Assembly (NCBI RefSeq): GCF_900497805.2
Contig: NW_020954626.1
Span: forward strand, 5,773,959 to 5,837,958
Length of the DNA: 64,000 nt
Origin: Vombatus ursinus
Lineage: Eukaryota; Chordata; Mammalia; Diprotodontia; Vombatidae
Reading direction: 5' to 3'
Numbering within the stretch: position 1 is the stretch's first letter; every line of letters begins with the position of its first letter. Both the position numbers and the translations under genes were made by a program. A model generated the notes under the pieces. It was not told the origin of the DNA and did no database searches. It saw only the letters and a program-made list of their open reading frames with translations. Shown in pieces: positions 12,283 to 27,369 of this stretch.

Positions 12283-12599
12283 TTTAGTTGAATGTTGTGT
12301 TTGTGGTTGCAGAGAGTTGTGTCTGAACTATGCCTGGTTAAAAATCCTATTTTCAGTCTATAGATATAAAACATAGTGAATGAATAAGTGAAGTCTGAAT
12401 CTGAACCCAGTAGGGCAAAGGAAGTAGGGATATGATATAGCCCCAGTCCTTTTTCTATTCATATGCTTTTGTGTATAAGTTTTGGTGCAGGAAATCAGGG
12501 AGTGTATGTGGTTTGGGGGAGGTGTTGTTTTTTTTTTTCTGGTGAGGATGTCTGGAAAGGGGAAGGGGCACAAAGTAGAAAGGCTCAAAGGATGAGACA

Positions 12600-12768
12600 G
12601 TCAATCAAATGAAAAGAACATAGAGCTGGAATTCAGGAGGTCTGTTTGTTTTACTAATGAGCTATGTGACCTAGGTGAGTCAGTTACTTCCTCTGTGCCT
12701 CAGTTACCCCTGTCTGCCAAATGGGAAGGGATACATTCCCTATCTAGCCTTTGGTTTTATGATCCAGA
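12600..12768 (+). repeat. MIR-like SINE
   Basis: Decayed plus-strand copy: gagctatgtgacctaggtga, tctgtgcctcagttacccc. Confidence 0.6.
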
Positions 12769-13799
12769 TCAAATACAATAATAGGAACGAAAACTTTTTT
12801 GATATAAAATTGTTAAAACATAAGCAAAGCATCTTCATTCTTCTTTGAGTTCAGGTTAGCATGCTTTTGGACTTTGGGTCACACCAAGCAAACTAGTAGT
12901 TTAGTTATATGTATTGACTCTTGCACGGCCAAGGACCAGAGAATTGACTGTAGCCATATCAACAGAGTATAGTTATTTATGGTCATCCACTGGAACCCAC
13001 CTGAGCTTTGTTATACAAACCTCACATTTGGAATGGTATCATGAAGGGATTCTACCTGTCAGGCAAAGCAGGCTATGTTTTATACCCGATATGTTTCTAA
13101 TATCATGCCTGGCTTTGCTATAAGGAATAGCTTAACCTTGTGGAACACTGGGCCTTTCTCCCTTCAGGGAGAAAGGATGTTAATGTTATCATCAACCATG
13201 AAACTTACTTATAAGGAAGTCAGATGAAGAGTCCCCGCATTCATGTTAACCTGAAAGAGAATGCAGAGTGCATTTCAATAAAGCCCAGTGCTTCAGCTGC
13301 AATGTGATCACAGAAAATTCTCTTTCAGAGGAAATAGCAAACAGGGCAGGAAACAGAAAAGCTGCCTCAATGCTTTAAATTCCATTCATTTAAAAAACTT
13401 CAATCCTGACTTCTTCTTCCTATTAGTTGATGATTCTGCTCTCCTTTTGTTGAAGAAAATGCATTTTATTTTGAATTTTTTTTTAATTTTAATTGATATC
13501 TTTTTATTATACCTAATTTTATTGATATATTTTTTTACATCATACTCATTTCTAAATATTAAAATTCTTTGAACTTTAAACTCTCCTACTCAGAGAGCCA
13601 TCCCTTCCAACAAAGTTTTACCAAGAGAAAGCAGTTTACCCAAACTAACATGCATATTGGGCACATCTGACTATATATAGTAATCTATGTCCATCAACCT
13701 TCACCACTACAATGAAAAGAGGGAGGATCATAGAAAATATATTTTAAAATAGGATATAACTATTTCTGCAAGTAATATAAGGCAAGAGAGAATTTCTTA

Positions 13800-13992
13800 G
13801 GAGTTCAAGCACAATAGGTAGAGTACTGGACTTGGATTCATGAAAACATGAATTCAAATTCAGCCTCAGATACTTGCTAAGTGACTGTGAATCTAGGAAA
13901 GTCACTTAACCTCTGTATGCCTCAGTTTCTTCATCTGTATAATGGGGGTAATGATAGCACTGTATTCCTCATACTGGGGAAATCATAAGTAA
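13800..13992 (+). repeat. CORE-SINE
   Basis: aataggtagagtactggact, gcctcagatacttgctaagt, tgcctcagtttcttcatctg. Confidence 0.78.
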
Positions 13993-14059
13993 GTAAACCT
14001 GTCCTAGGCCTTTATGTTACACGACTTTTGAAGTTGTCTGGATAATTTGGGACCAGGCC

Positions 14060-14350
14060 ACCTCATTACAATAGTCCCCAGTCATTGACTTAACCAGAAA
14101 AAAATGGGTGTCCCTCAACATGTATTCATACTGGCACAAATCTGAAAGGGGCTTTTGATTCCTTTTGCTGGGAAATAGCTAGACCCCATGTGATTTCCTG
14201 AGCATGGGAGACTCCCCCTTCATAAGTCCTAAGGAGATGCCTAGGCACAGAGTGGTTCACCATCCCATGGCTACTAAAAGTGGGAGACAAGTTTGATATC
14301 AGGTTTTCCTGACTCAAAGCCCAGCACTCCATTAGTTACAGTGTGATGCT
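14060..14350 (-). repeat. Mar1-like SINE
   Basis: Minus-strand copy resembling 33990-34380 and 41270-41500: aggttttcctgactcaaagc preceded by a decayed body. Confidence 0.5.
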
Positions 14351-14374
14351 CCCTTTTGCTAATTGTAAAATAAC

Positions 14375-14965
14375 TATGAAGTAATTTCAGAAGGGAGGAG
14401 CATGAATAACTGGGAAATCAGGAAAGGCCTTGGGAGAAGCTGGTACCTTATCTGTTCTTTGATAGACATAAGAAATTCTAAAAGACAAGGGTTAAGGAGA
14501 GAATGCTTTTTTTGGAAATGGAGGGACAGACAGCCTGTGCAAAGGAATGAAAGCAAAAGATAGGACATCACATAGGGAGACAATAGCCAGCCAATATGAC
14601 TGTAACAAGGGTGACATGAAACAAAATCATAAAGGTAGATGGGAGCAAGATTGTGAAGGACATTAAATGTCAGATTGAAGACTTTGTATTTTATCTTAGA
14701 AGCAATAGGGAACCCTGATGATTTTTGAGTTTGGGAGTAACATAATCAGATCTGTATTTTAGGAATATCAACTTGGCATCCGTGTATAGGATGGATTTGA
14801 GAGGGGAGAAACTTGAAGTAGAGTTAGAATGCTACAGCAATACTGCAAGTGAGAGACATCGAGGGCCTGAGCTAGGGTACAGGCTGAGTGAGTGGAGAAA
14901 AGGGAGAAGCAGACATGTTGGAGAGATGTTGTGAGGCTAAAATTGCTAGGATTTAGCAAATTATT
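14375..14965 (-). mobile_element. L2 LINE ORF2 C-terminal relic
   Basis: Minus-strand L2: gacagcctgtgcaaaggaat, aagactttgtattttatctt, agtttgggagtaacataatc, gtataggatggatttgagag. The antisense of these encodes the L2 C-terminal region. Heavily decayed. Confidence 0.72.
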
Positions 14966-15002
14966 GTACATTTGATATGATGGAAAGACTCATCTATAGA
15001 AT

Positions 15003-15180
15003 GAAAAAAATAAATGTGTTCTGTGTCTCACCAAGACAATGACAGAAATAAAATGAGATACCTTGGTTCAAAAAAAGGTGATGCTTGTTAGCAGGTCAAT
15101 AGTTGATTTCAGATCTTGAAGTCTCTCTGAATTGCTAGCAGGAAAGTTGTCCTAGTCAATTAGAGGAAAAGGGAAATGTA
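15003..15180 (-). pseudogene. Inverted duplicate of UNC13 exon C with both splice flanks
   Basis: The reverse complement of this segment aligns end to end with 19502-19679. It covers about 28 bases of upstream intron including the tract and TAG acceptor, the whole 90-base exon (15151 down to 15062) and about 59 bases after the donor. I count about 12 mismatches in 178 bases, six of them in the exon. One changes Val to Ile, and the codon for Arg near the 3' end has become TGA, so it could not serve as a coding exon even if read. Because intron sequence is present on both sides, it is a DNA-level copy and not a processed transcript. It sits antisense to the gene, 4.3 kb upstream of its parent. 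Confidence 0.9.
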
Positions 15181-15669
15181 CAGGGCCAAGAGAGGTTAAA
15201 TGACTTGCTTAAAGTCCCAGGTAGATAAATTGGCAGGTTCCAAAAGCAACCTAGAAGGAGAGGGTAGAAGAGACTTCTGGCAGGTTTTTCATTTGTTTAT
15301 TTTGATACAATCATGGCATTCTGTCAATGATTTGCAGCCACTGGTGACAGTAAAGCACTGGTGAATTCTCAAAGTATTGTCCTTCTGCATAAGAAACAAT
15401 AGAATCCACAATAATGGAACAATTTCCTACTTTGATAATCACTCTAGGAGAATAACCTCTTGCTCTGTACTAGATAGAACTCTCTTAGAATTCTACTAGA
15501 GCAACTTGTAGGACACCCATTCAGTCAACCCTGATGAACAGCCTACTGTAAAGCATAATGTCGATCATTATCTTCCTTCCAGGAAGCCCCTTATTTACTC
15601 AGTGAATCTTCAGTGAGTTGGTGTTATCAGTGGTCACTGTTGCTGAGTATATTTTGATTTATGGAATAT

Positions 15670-15870
15670 AAATTCTTTCAGAGCAGGGTCTCCATCAAGT
15701 GTTATTTACTGGCCCAGGACCACCCAGCATGGTGTGGCCACATAAAAGAAGGCACTGTGCTGTATGAGCAAAGCAGAATTGAAGTAGCTCAGAAGAAATG
15801 TGAGGTGTGCAAATTTAAATGTTCATATGGACTATTTGTGCTCAACCCATGGTAGAGCCTTCCAAGCTCA
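15670..15870 (+). mobile_element. RTE LINE ORF C-terminus/3' end (left part)
   Basis: The frame reads LLAQDHPAWCGHIKEG, then LYEQSRIEVAQKKCE and GLFVLNPW. This matches the C-terminal tail of the RTE-type LINE also present in minus orientation at 48946-50490. The 3' tail resumes at 16017 after the copied 137-base patch. Confidence 0.8.
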
Positions 15871-16007
15871 TTGTTGTGAGAATCAAATGAGATATTTGTA
15901 AAAAGCATTTAGCACAGTATTGGCACATAGTAGGTGGTATGTAGATACTTATTCCTTCCCCCTTTTCTTCCATATAGTGCTTTAAGGTTTACAGAGCACT
16001 TCACAAA
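15871..16007 (+). repeat. Local direct duplication of 18313-18449
   Basis: These 137 bases match 18313-18449 with two differences. The parent segment spans the end of a plus CORE-SINE and the start of an opposed MIR-like SINE, so the copy carries a unique junction between two repeats and cannot be an independent SINE insertion. It replaces roughly 20 bases of the RTE 3' relic that flanks it on both sides. Confidence 0.88.
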
Positions 16008-16014
16008 GCCACCT

Positions 16015-16104
16015 TTGGATACACTATACCTTGACCCCAATGTAGTGACCTCTTTTTGGTCCTCTTCCAGAATGAAGGACAATGACCAACCAACATGTCT
16101 CACG
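16015..16104 (+). mobile_element. RTE LINE 3' end (right part)
   Basis: ctataccttgaccccaatgt, then ggtcctcttccagaatgaag and gacaatgaccaaccaac, the RTE 3' terminus. It corresponds to 48946-49020 in reverse. Confidence 0.8.
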
Positions 16105-16149
16105 CTAGCAAAGTGCCTTGTGTATACATTGTGCCATCTTTCTTGATAG

Positions 16150-16255
16150 AATTCAAGTTTCTTGATGGCAAGAACTTCTGTTTTATGTCTTTTCAATCTC
16201 AGTTCCTGGCACAAGCCATAGTAGGAGCTTAATAAATACATGCTGAATGACTAAT
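16150..16255 (+). mobile_element. L2 LINE 3' end
   Basis: aagtttcttgatggcaagaa, then tcctggcacaagccatagta and gagcttaataaata. Confidence 0.65.
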
Positions 16256-17103
16256 CATTGGAAGTATGCTTATTGAACCAAATTACACATTATCAGACTC
16301 AACTGATCCATAGGGCCTACATCAGTGCCTAATAATGAGCAAAGTGTTCAGGGAGGTAGGATATGAACTAAAGAGATTTAATTTATGAAATAACTCTTGG
16401 TGATCTTAAAATGTCTAGTTTATGCTTAGGGAATAGATTTCTTTCCAATCAGAAAGCTCATATTGGTAATTAAGTCTGGTTAGTTGAAGGGGCAGGGAGT
16501 TAGAAAGCTCTGTGTTTTTTTTTTCCCTTTGGGCATCCTGAGGTCAGAGTCTAAGTAACATTCAAATACATTTCTATGTATTTGAAAGAAAGAAAAGAAA
16601 TGTGAGTTTGTAAGAGTATTAGGACAAACCTCTGTACTTTAATTGGAAATGAAACTATCATTTGTTCAGGTGGTTCAAAACCTTTGTTTTTTCAATATTT
16701 TCATGTTTTCCCCTTCCCATGGAGATTATGCTTGTTTACCTCACAATGAGCTGGTTAGTGAGATAAAGAACAGAAAAGGAGGAGAAAGGAGGCTATTGGT
16801 GCTCACTAATGCATTCTAATCTGAAGGCAACTGGCTGGGCGCCAGGAGCATTTGTACTGCATTAGGAGAATGGCAGAGTATGGCAGCAGGCATAAATGAA
16901 GCTCAACAAAACACATTTTGCAATTTCTGTTACACTTCCTATTATCTCCTAGCAATGCTTGTATGACTATAAATTGAAAACAACGTGCCTTGCAAACAGA
17001 GCCCAAGAGGAAGGCAATCAATCCATGCTTTATGTTAGGCATTTTAAATGGCACATTTGTCCTTGATGTGATTTTTTAAAAATATTCATTCAAATTCCAA
17101 TAA

Positions 17104-17235
<132 letters not shown>

Positions 17236-17350
17236 TGAGAGGAAAATATAGAATTGGGTCCAAATGACTGTTTGTCATATTACAGAGTAATCATTTATAG
17301 AGTAGAATCTTAAAGCCTCCATGATAATTTGAGGAGTTTGGTGTTTTCTA

Positions 17351-17359
17351 AAGTTAGAA

Positions 17360-17405
<46 letters not shown>
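17351..17405. repeat. (CT)n microsatellite
   Basis: About 26 CT units followed by CTTT-rich sequence, 0.14 kb after UNC13 exon B. Confidence 0.95.
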
Positions 17406-17406
<1 letters not shown>

Positions 17407-17549
17407 CTCTTTCTTTCTCTTTTAAACCAAGGGTTTTTTGTTTGTTTGTTTTACATACATCCCTCAGATCTCCATTTATTAAAGGATCCTGAATATTTGG
17501 ATTCAGTTAAGGTTTTTGATGTGTTTTAGCAACCATATATTTGAGAGTC

Positions 17550-17795
17550 CACAAGGAATGGTGAAAAGAGATCCAGCCTTGGACCCAGGAAGACCTGGAT
17601 TTCAGTTCTCCTTTTGATATATACGGTAGTATGACCCTGAGGAAATCACTTGGCTATCCTCAGTAGCCAAGGCAACTCTAAGCTATAAGATGTATAAAAA
17701 AGGTGCTGGTCTGCATTAATAGAGGGAGTTTTCTCCTCTGAGCACTCCACAAGCCAATGAAATCACAGGTCTAGTTCCTGTAGCCTTCCAGTAAA
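17550..17795 (+). repeat. Mar1-like tRNA SINE
   Basis: Same family as 8926-9140: ggacccaggaagacctggat, tatgaccctgaggaaatcac, aggtgctggtctgcattaat, caatgaaatcacaggtctag. Confidence 0.75.
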
Positions 17796-18147
17796 AAATG
17801 AGTTGGTCCACAATTTGTGTCCTCCAACGTTTTTCCACTTCCAGAACAACTCTATCAGGTACCCAGAGCCAATCAGAACCCTCACAGGGGCTGCCTCAAT
17901 GGCTCTGCCTTCTCTCACTGAAGCTAGAGATGATTGCTCCCATGCTCCCTACTTCATGCCCACTACCATACCTGACCTATTGAACATGCCCTCAATGCTG
18001 GACTCTACTTTACAAGGTAACAATTAGCTGATCTTGTAAATTAGTCAGTGATAAGAGAAGACTAGAAGAGAACCAAGAACCTTCTCCAAAATTCTAGTCA
18101 TACAAATAATTTTAATAATATTAGCAACAGTAACAACTAGCATATAT

Positions 18148-18395
18148 AGAGGCTGCTAGTGGCACAGTGGGTAGAGTGTTGGGGTTGGAGTCAGAAAGTC
18201 CTTCATTCAATTCCAACCTCAGACACTAACTAGTTGTGTGACTCTGGGCAAATTACTTAACACCTATTTGTCTCAGTTTCTTTAACTGTAAAATAGGCAC
18301 TGCCTTCCAGGGTTGTTGTGAGAATCAAATGAGATATTTGTAAAAAGCATTTAGCACAGTATTGGCACATAGTAAGTGGTATGTAGATACTTATT
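18148..18395 (+). repeat. CORE-SINE (MIR-like)
   Basis: Head ctagtggcacagtgggtaga, core tctcagtttctttaactgta, tail tttagcacagtattggcaca. Its last 83 bases are the left part of the segment copied to 15871-16007. Confidence 0.85.
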
Positions 18396-18640
18396 CCTTC
18401 CCCCTTTTCTTCCATATAGTGCTTTAAGGTTTGCAGAGCACTTCACAAATATCTCATTTTGTCCTCATAGCAACCGTAGGAGATAAAATGCTATTTTTAT
18501 CTCCTTTTTTTTCTGGTGAGGAAACTGGAGCCAACAAAGTTCAAGTGACTTGCCCAAGATCACATAGCTAATAAGTGTCTCAGGCTGAATTTGAATTTCA
18601 CATCTGACTCCAGGTCTAGTGCTCTAGCCACCATGAAATC
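18396..18640 (-). repeat. MIR-like SINE
   Basis: tagtgctttaaggtttgcag, cttgcccaagatcacatagc, ctccaggtctagtgctctag. It abuts the preceding SINE tail to tail. Confidence 0.8.
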
Positions 18641-19127
18641 TACAATGCTATTCTGCACATAATGCTTCAAAAGCAATGATTCTAATTGAACCTGGTGGGA
18701 AAGCTATCCCTCTTTCCCCTCACCCTTATTCCCAGAAGTAGACCCCTAAATACAAAATGTATTACACATTGAAAAAAGTTTTTGCATTTTATCCCAAAAG
18801 ATTTACTCAGCATGTTTGGCATTTCTGAGACTACATTTGAAAAAGAATTTATAGGGAATGAGAAAATTACAAGTGAAGTTTACAAATAACTTCCTTCTCT
18901 GAATTATCACACTATAACCTTTTATTTCTGATTTATGTTGTTTCAAATTTTGTTTCTTTGTGATGTTTGATAGGATATATAGTAAGATATAAAGTCTCTG
19001 AGTGTAGGGTAGATGCTTGGTATAGAATTTCTTTTTTTTTTCCACCATTGTTGGCCACAAGGCCAACTTGGAGGATTACAATTTACATTTATAAACTGAG
19101 TACTCATACTTTTTAAATCAAAAAGCA

Positions 19128-19318
19128 ACAATTTAGAGCTAGAAGAGATTTTAAAGTCATACAATCTGACTCTTTCATTTTACAGAGAAGGAAAATGTGG
19201 CCCTGGGAAATTTTGTGACTTATCTAAGGTCACACAGGTAGTAAGTAGCAAAATCAAAACTTGAACTCAAGTCTTTTGATTCTAAATCCATCTTTCTTTA
19301 TCAAGAGGACTACAATAA
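19128..19318 (-). repeat. MIR-type repeat
   Basis: tttagagctagaagagattt, tcattttacagagaaggaaa, aaggtcacacaggtagtaag. Confidence 0.65.
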
Positions 19319-19530
19319 TACATGAATCCTTCCGAAGTTTTTTTTCACCCCTAAACTGGAGCACATAAAGATTGAAATATTTAATGAATAAACTTTTTAA
19401 TCTTAATAGCTCAATGTCTCTTTTAAAAAGATACCAAATTTATACTTTCCTTTAAAAAAGTTTCTCTTTCCTTAGGGTTTGATGCTAATAACTTTACGCT
19501 CTACATTTCCTCTTTTCTCTAATTAACTAG

Positions 19531-22132
<2,602 letters not shown>

Positions 22133-22261
22133 GTTTTAGAACTCCAAAGTCCACCAAGAGCCAGCATTGTTGTAAAGGACTGTGTCAGGGCTTGTTTAGA
22201 CTCCACATACAAGTATATTTTTGACAACTGCCATGAACTCTACACACAGCTAATAGACCCG
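22133..22261 (+). CDS. UNC13C: UNC13 family exon D
   Basis: This exon has 129 bases, 43 codons, phase 0. It reads [17 protein letters not shown], then [16 protein letters not shown], then [18 protein letters not shown] with [24 protein letters not shown] is characteristic of UNC13 proteins. The acceptor is cttctctttctcag; the donor is CCG/gtaaga, a strong site. UNC13A and B have QELQ and CVKACLNSTYEYIF here as I recall, so this again points to UNC13C. The next exon should begin with a Lys-rich linker and lead to an NLDFW motif. I could not find it before the window end. Confidence 0.9.
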
Positions 22262-23349
22262 GTAAGAGCAAATGGATGCTATTTGTGATTCTGCTTCCTT
22301 GCATGTAAAATGGAAGTAAAACAGAATGTGTGTTTTGTTAATTTTACATTACTCCAAGATCTTAGAATTATGTAATTTTATTCACATAAAAGGAAGAATA
22401 TTAGGGGGAAATGAAACCTTTTTCCCTCTTAGGAATATACAATATACTTGCTGGTGAAGGTTAGATAAAAACATATATTAATGGTTTAGTACATGCCAAA
22501 GTTTGAGAATAAAAATACGAGCAATGAGAAAGATAGTCTTTACTCTCAAGAGAACAGGAAGTGAGAAGACAAGGAAGTTAAAAAGTAATCTAAAGGGTTG
22601 GGGGCTGAGCCAAGTGAGAAGTGAATATAACTAGCATGAGTAAGTCCTCAAATGGAGGTTCCAAAGATCAAAGTAACAAATCAGAAGAGGAGGCCAAAAG
22701 ATCAAAAGCATTGCCAGAGTGAAAGGTCTTCAGGGTAGAGGTAAAAAGTTTTAATTCTTGTGAAGATACAGTTTTAATTATTAAGCCCCTAAAATTTAGA
22801 ACCAAAATGTATTTTAATTAACCTGCATTCTATGTAACTACTACAATGTAACTATTCAATTAGTTGATTTCACATTCATTTGGTCATCTCCCTACAAGAT
22901 TATAAGGTTACCCAGGATAACCATATTCCATTATTCTCCTCTTGCAAAGGCTCAGTCACAAACATGCAGTAGTAGACATTCAGGTAGAAATTAGAATTAC
23001 ATCAACAAATTGTTTGCTAATTGGTTTATTGAATAACAAATAGTTCTAGTTATCATCAAGGGGCTTTTTTTTTCTGTTTGTTTCAATTTTAATTGATTGG
23101 GACTTCTCTAAATTTAGTAGAGTTGCTTAAAGCCAAAGAATGAGAATTCCAGAATTATTAGATAAAATAAAACGCCCACTTTTTAGGCACTTTGGAAAAG
23201 TGATGCCTACATCTGAATCAGGGTAGATATACCTGAGTTTCCAAACTATGATGTGTCATTTCCAAATATTTTGCTCCAGTAAGACATTGGTGATGTTAAA
23301 AAAAATGTTCATTGGCAAGAAATAATCTAAGAGTATGTTCCTCCTCTAT
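22262..23349. other. Unclassified intron sequence
   Basis: Nothing recognisable; A/T-rich. Confidence 0.4.
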
Positions 23350-23465
23350 GATTTGGACTTCAAGAATCTAAGATCCTGGAGAGAAGAGATATTTTTTTTT
23401 GCTTTGTGTCTGTATTCCCAGCACCTAGCACTTAGTGGTTGCCTAATAAATGCTTCTTGATTTAT
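23350..23465 (+). mobile_element. L2 LINE 3' end
   Basis: gctttgtgtctgtattccca, gcacctagcacttagtggtt, gcctaataaatgcttcttga. Confidence 0.72.
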
Positions 23466-25075
23466 GGCAGAAAACCTCAAAGTCACACTCTCAAGTAAAG
23501 TTCACTAGTTTAATTAGAGGTCAAGTCTTATACGCAAACACTTCCTCTGAAATGTTATCAGCATGGTTCAGTCCTCTTACTACTTCACAAGTGAGACACG
23601 GGTTAGCACCCCACTTGTGCCCATTCTACTCCCCATTTTGTCAATAACATCTGGCCAAAACATATCTTCCTTATATTTGTGCCTAAGGCATTTGCTCAAA
23701 GGGGGGCCCTCACTAAAGACTAGATGACAAAAGAATCCCAGACACAATAAATATGGACATCCTGAGGGTAAAAAGGTTTATATAAGTATCCCAGCTCTAT
23801 AGTCACATGTAGTTACCCTCTGAACTTACTTTCCCAGAGATATGAGAAACAAGGACAGGTCACATAGCTAGCTTTAGTCTATTTCCCGACAGAATAATAT
23901 ATATTTAAATGAATGTTGCTGGGTAGGGGTTAGCAAGGTAAGGGTTAGACTATGTCACACATAGGCAGAATAGGTTATATCTTGCAATACTTATGCTTTT
24001 GAGTATCTTCTATTGTGTGGCCTCTTTTTCTGTTGTCCACACCTAAATAACTGAGAGGTTCTGACTCATTGACCATCATTCAGGAAGTTTATTTGTTTTC
24101 TGGGACAAAGCAGATGGACACAATTTAAGGTACAAACAATTTAAGAATAGAGTGTCAAGATAAGATATCACCATAACAAACTATACCCTAAAACTGCAAT
24201 GAATTCATGAAATCAGTCTAGGTAGACATTACCTCCATTAGTGAATATTACGACCCATACATTTCTTTCTCATTCTGTGTCTTTTCCTCATAGGAAAAAA
24301 ACCCAACAAAGTAGGGTAGAATGGGTGATGATAGAGAAGGCTTTCAATGTCAAAGAGTCATAGAATAGGGGATGAAAGAAGGCTTGTGACTGATGACTCT
24401 GTTAGTAAAGTAGGAGGTATGGTCTTCTGCTGATAGAAGAAAGGACTGGGAGGAGACTTGGGAAAAGAAAACAAGTTTTGAAATAGCTGTTGTAAGGAAG
24501 TATGATAGAGCTGGTTAGTATTCTATTTTGTTAAATTAGATATAATAATATATACATATATGCATATGCTGCATATGCACATATTTATTTTATATCTTCA
24601 AATTGTTTAACAGATGTTCAGTTTCTTTTAGTCTTTGTTCTTTACACTTTGAAAAATTTGATGATTATTAAATTCATAATAAAAAAGAAAATTTTAAAGT
24701 TATTTTGCTTTTTAAGAAACTGGGGAAGAATAAAAGCATTGTTCTATAACAATAATGATGCTGTTGAGTTTAGGAAACCGGGAATTTATATGACTTCCCT
24801 TGGAAAGAAGCTAGATATTGTGCACATCCAAGATTGATTGTTGATAATGTATGAACAGTAGTAGGTCAAACAAGCAAAGAATTCAAGGCTGAAGGATGGT
24901 GTATAGTTGAACTCATCAGCTATAGGGTCACCACTGTGAAGAGGCAGAAGAGGGACCACAACAAAAATGATAATTTTGGGAAACAGGAAAGAGAAGAGGT
25001 ACTTGAGGTTGTGGAGAAGAAAAAGAATTGGTTCAAGAGAAGCACAACAGTGTGTGTGGGGGGGAGGCAGGATGG
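23466..25075. other. Unclassified intron sequence
   Basis: No gene or repeat family recognised. There is a TA-rich patch near 24540-24590. Confidence 0.4.
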
Positions 25076-25079
25076 AGGA

Positions 25080-25192
25080 CTGAATCACTTAATATCTCTA
25101 GGTCTGTGTCATTACCTGTAAAAGAAGGAAGGGGAATGAAATAGAGGATTTCTAAAGTTCCTTCTAGCCCCAAATTTATGCTCCTTTGACTA
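25080..25192 (+). repeat. MIR-like SINE 3' part
   Basis: aatcacttaatatctctagg, cattacctgtaaaagaagg, ttccttctagccccaaattt. Confidence 0.5.
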
Positions 25193-26728
25193 ATGATCAG
25201 AGACAAGAATTTTAGAATTCAAGATCACAGATGGTGGTAAGATCTAAGGTAGGATTATACTTGTGGATGGCTGAGGTAGAATGTGTGTGTATACATATAC
25301 AAATACATACCTATGTATCCATATTTGTATGCGTGTATTGTAGAGGACTGATAAGGACTCCTGATCAATTGAGTCCCCTGCTTCCCCAGCCCACCTGTTG
25401 AGATTACAGAAGGGGTGGGTAATAGAGACAACAAGGTTTTAGGATGTCCCTCTGTGTTTCAGACAGTGACTGAATTCACAGCTTGTCAATGGTGTGAAAC
25501 TTTCACTTGCCCATAGCCTGAGTGGCTTCAGATTGTAGTTTGTAAAGACAAAGGAAGGTAGTTCTGTCACAATTTTCTACAGGCTCTAACAGCTTGTCTT
25601 CATGCCGTTCGGAAATAACTAGAAGAAAATGGAATCTTCCTGTGCTTCGGGGAACAATTTTCTTGATCCCTATAGTGTGTGTACGGAACAGATTCTGCAC
25701 ATAGCTACACAAACCTAAATGCTAATTGACTCTGACCCCTCGACTGGCATATATGTGGATTTAAAAAACACTTTCCTCCTGTCTTCTTTTATTATTGTTA
25801 TTTTTCAGTAGGAAACGTATCAAGACAGTAGATAAGTAGAAACAATAACAGCAACTACCTGAATCTTGTCTACTATGTCTTCTTGGTGCTTTCCCCTACT
25901 GCTGGGGAAGGTGGCTAAATAAGAAAGATTTATTTTGTTGTTGTTTTTTAATTTATTGACAGAGTACTTAAAGATTGTGCCTATGCAGGATTATATCAAG
26001 AGCTTTAGTGAAAAATAAGTCAAATCAAACTAGTTGTTTGATACTTTGGAGAATAGGAAATTATAAGATTGAGTCTTCAAAAGAATTTTTTGAATGTCCT
26101 TTGGTGTCATATAGATGTAGCTATGACCTTCTTAAGAGAATATTAATACAGATTTAATAAAAAAATTACCCTTAAAGATGCTTGTTTATGAACTCTAAAT
26201 ATACTGGTAAGTTTTAAGCTTTATACTTATTCTTAGACCAAGGAGTTCTGTGGTTTGCAGATAGTGATACCTTATCTTCTTGCATACATTTTTACATGCA
26301 GTTATATACTTTTAAAGTTGAAACTCCCATTTAAAGTTGAAACTCACAACTGAGCCTAATTTTACACCTAGTTGGAATTTTTATAACATAAAAGAAAAAC
26401 CCGCCCACAAATTAAATTGAAATAATTATGGATTTATGTAATTGTTTGTTTTGAGAATTTGTTCCTTAAATACACAATATGTTTTTAGAAGGTGGTGTGA
26501 CTGACAGGTGAATATAGTAGGAAATGAGTTCCCTAGCAACAGGGGTAAAGCTATGAAATCAGAGGAAGCACGTTTCCCCCTTTTTTTTCTAAGGTTGAAA
26601 TCTTTATACAGTACAATGACTAAAAGTTGATTAAGGCAAACAGTCTTTGTTATGGTTTACAAAAGACTGAGGAAAGAAAATATTATAGTTAGAAAATATT
26701 ACCTGCAAGGGAATATGTGCGTGTACTG
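25193..26728. other. Unclassified intron sequence
   Basis: Nothing recognisable apart from TA/TG-rich bits at 25280-25340. Confidence 0.4.
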
Positions 26729-26731
26729 TAC

Positions 26732-26999
26732 ATGAGGGGCAGTTAGGTGGCATAGGGTATCCAGTTCGAGGCCTAGAGTCAGGAAGATTCATCTTCCTGA
26801 GTTCAAATCTGGCTTCAGAGACTTACTAGCTGTCTGATACTGGATAAGTCACTTAGCCCTGTTTGCCTCAGTTTCCTTAATGGTAAAATGAGCTGGAAGA
26901 GGAAATGGCAAACCACTCCAGTATCTTTGCCAAGAAAACCCCCAAATGGGGTCTTGAAGTGTCAAACACAACTGAAAAAAAGACTGAACAAGAACAAAC
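26732..26999 (+). repeat. Marsupial CORE-SINE, near full length
   Basis: ggggcagttaggtggcatag, ctgtttgcctcagtttcctt, gtatctttgccaagaaaacc, ccaaatggggtcttgaag. Confidence 0.87.
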
Positions 27000-27369
27000 T
27001 GCATATATGTACCCAAACACAAATACAGTACATATACTTATGCCTCAAGGATCCTGGAAGATAAGAGGATAGAGAAGAAGGGACATTCTAAAGAGGATCA
27101 TTTGTATACTGGCTTATCACAAATACATTTTTATGATCTAAATCTAAAAAAATATATAGCAGCAACAACTTAATTTCATTATCAGATTTGTAAATGAGAA
27201 TATTTTCATGACAGCCACATAGAAATTAGCAGTATGGTAACCTGGAAATAGGACTGATTTGGAGGCAGTGGAGCTGGATTCATAGAATCATAGAGATATC
27301 GATTCAGAAATAATCTATTCCAACTCTTTGCCTGAAAAACCATATCCCCTCCATGATTGTGATTTTGTG

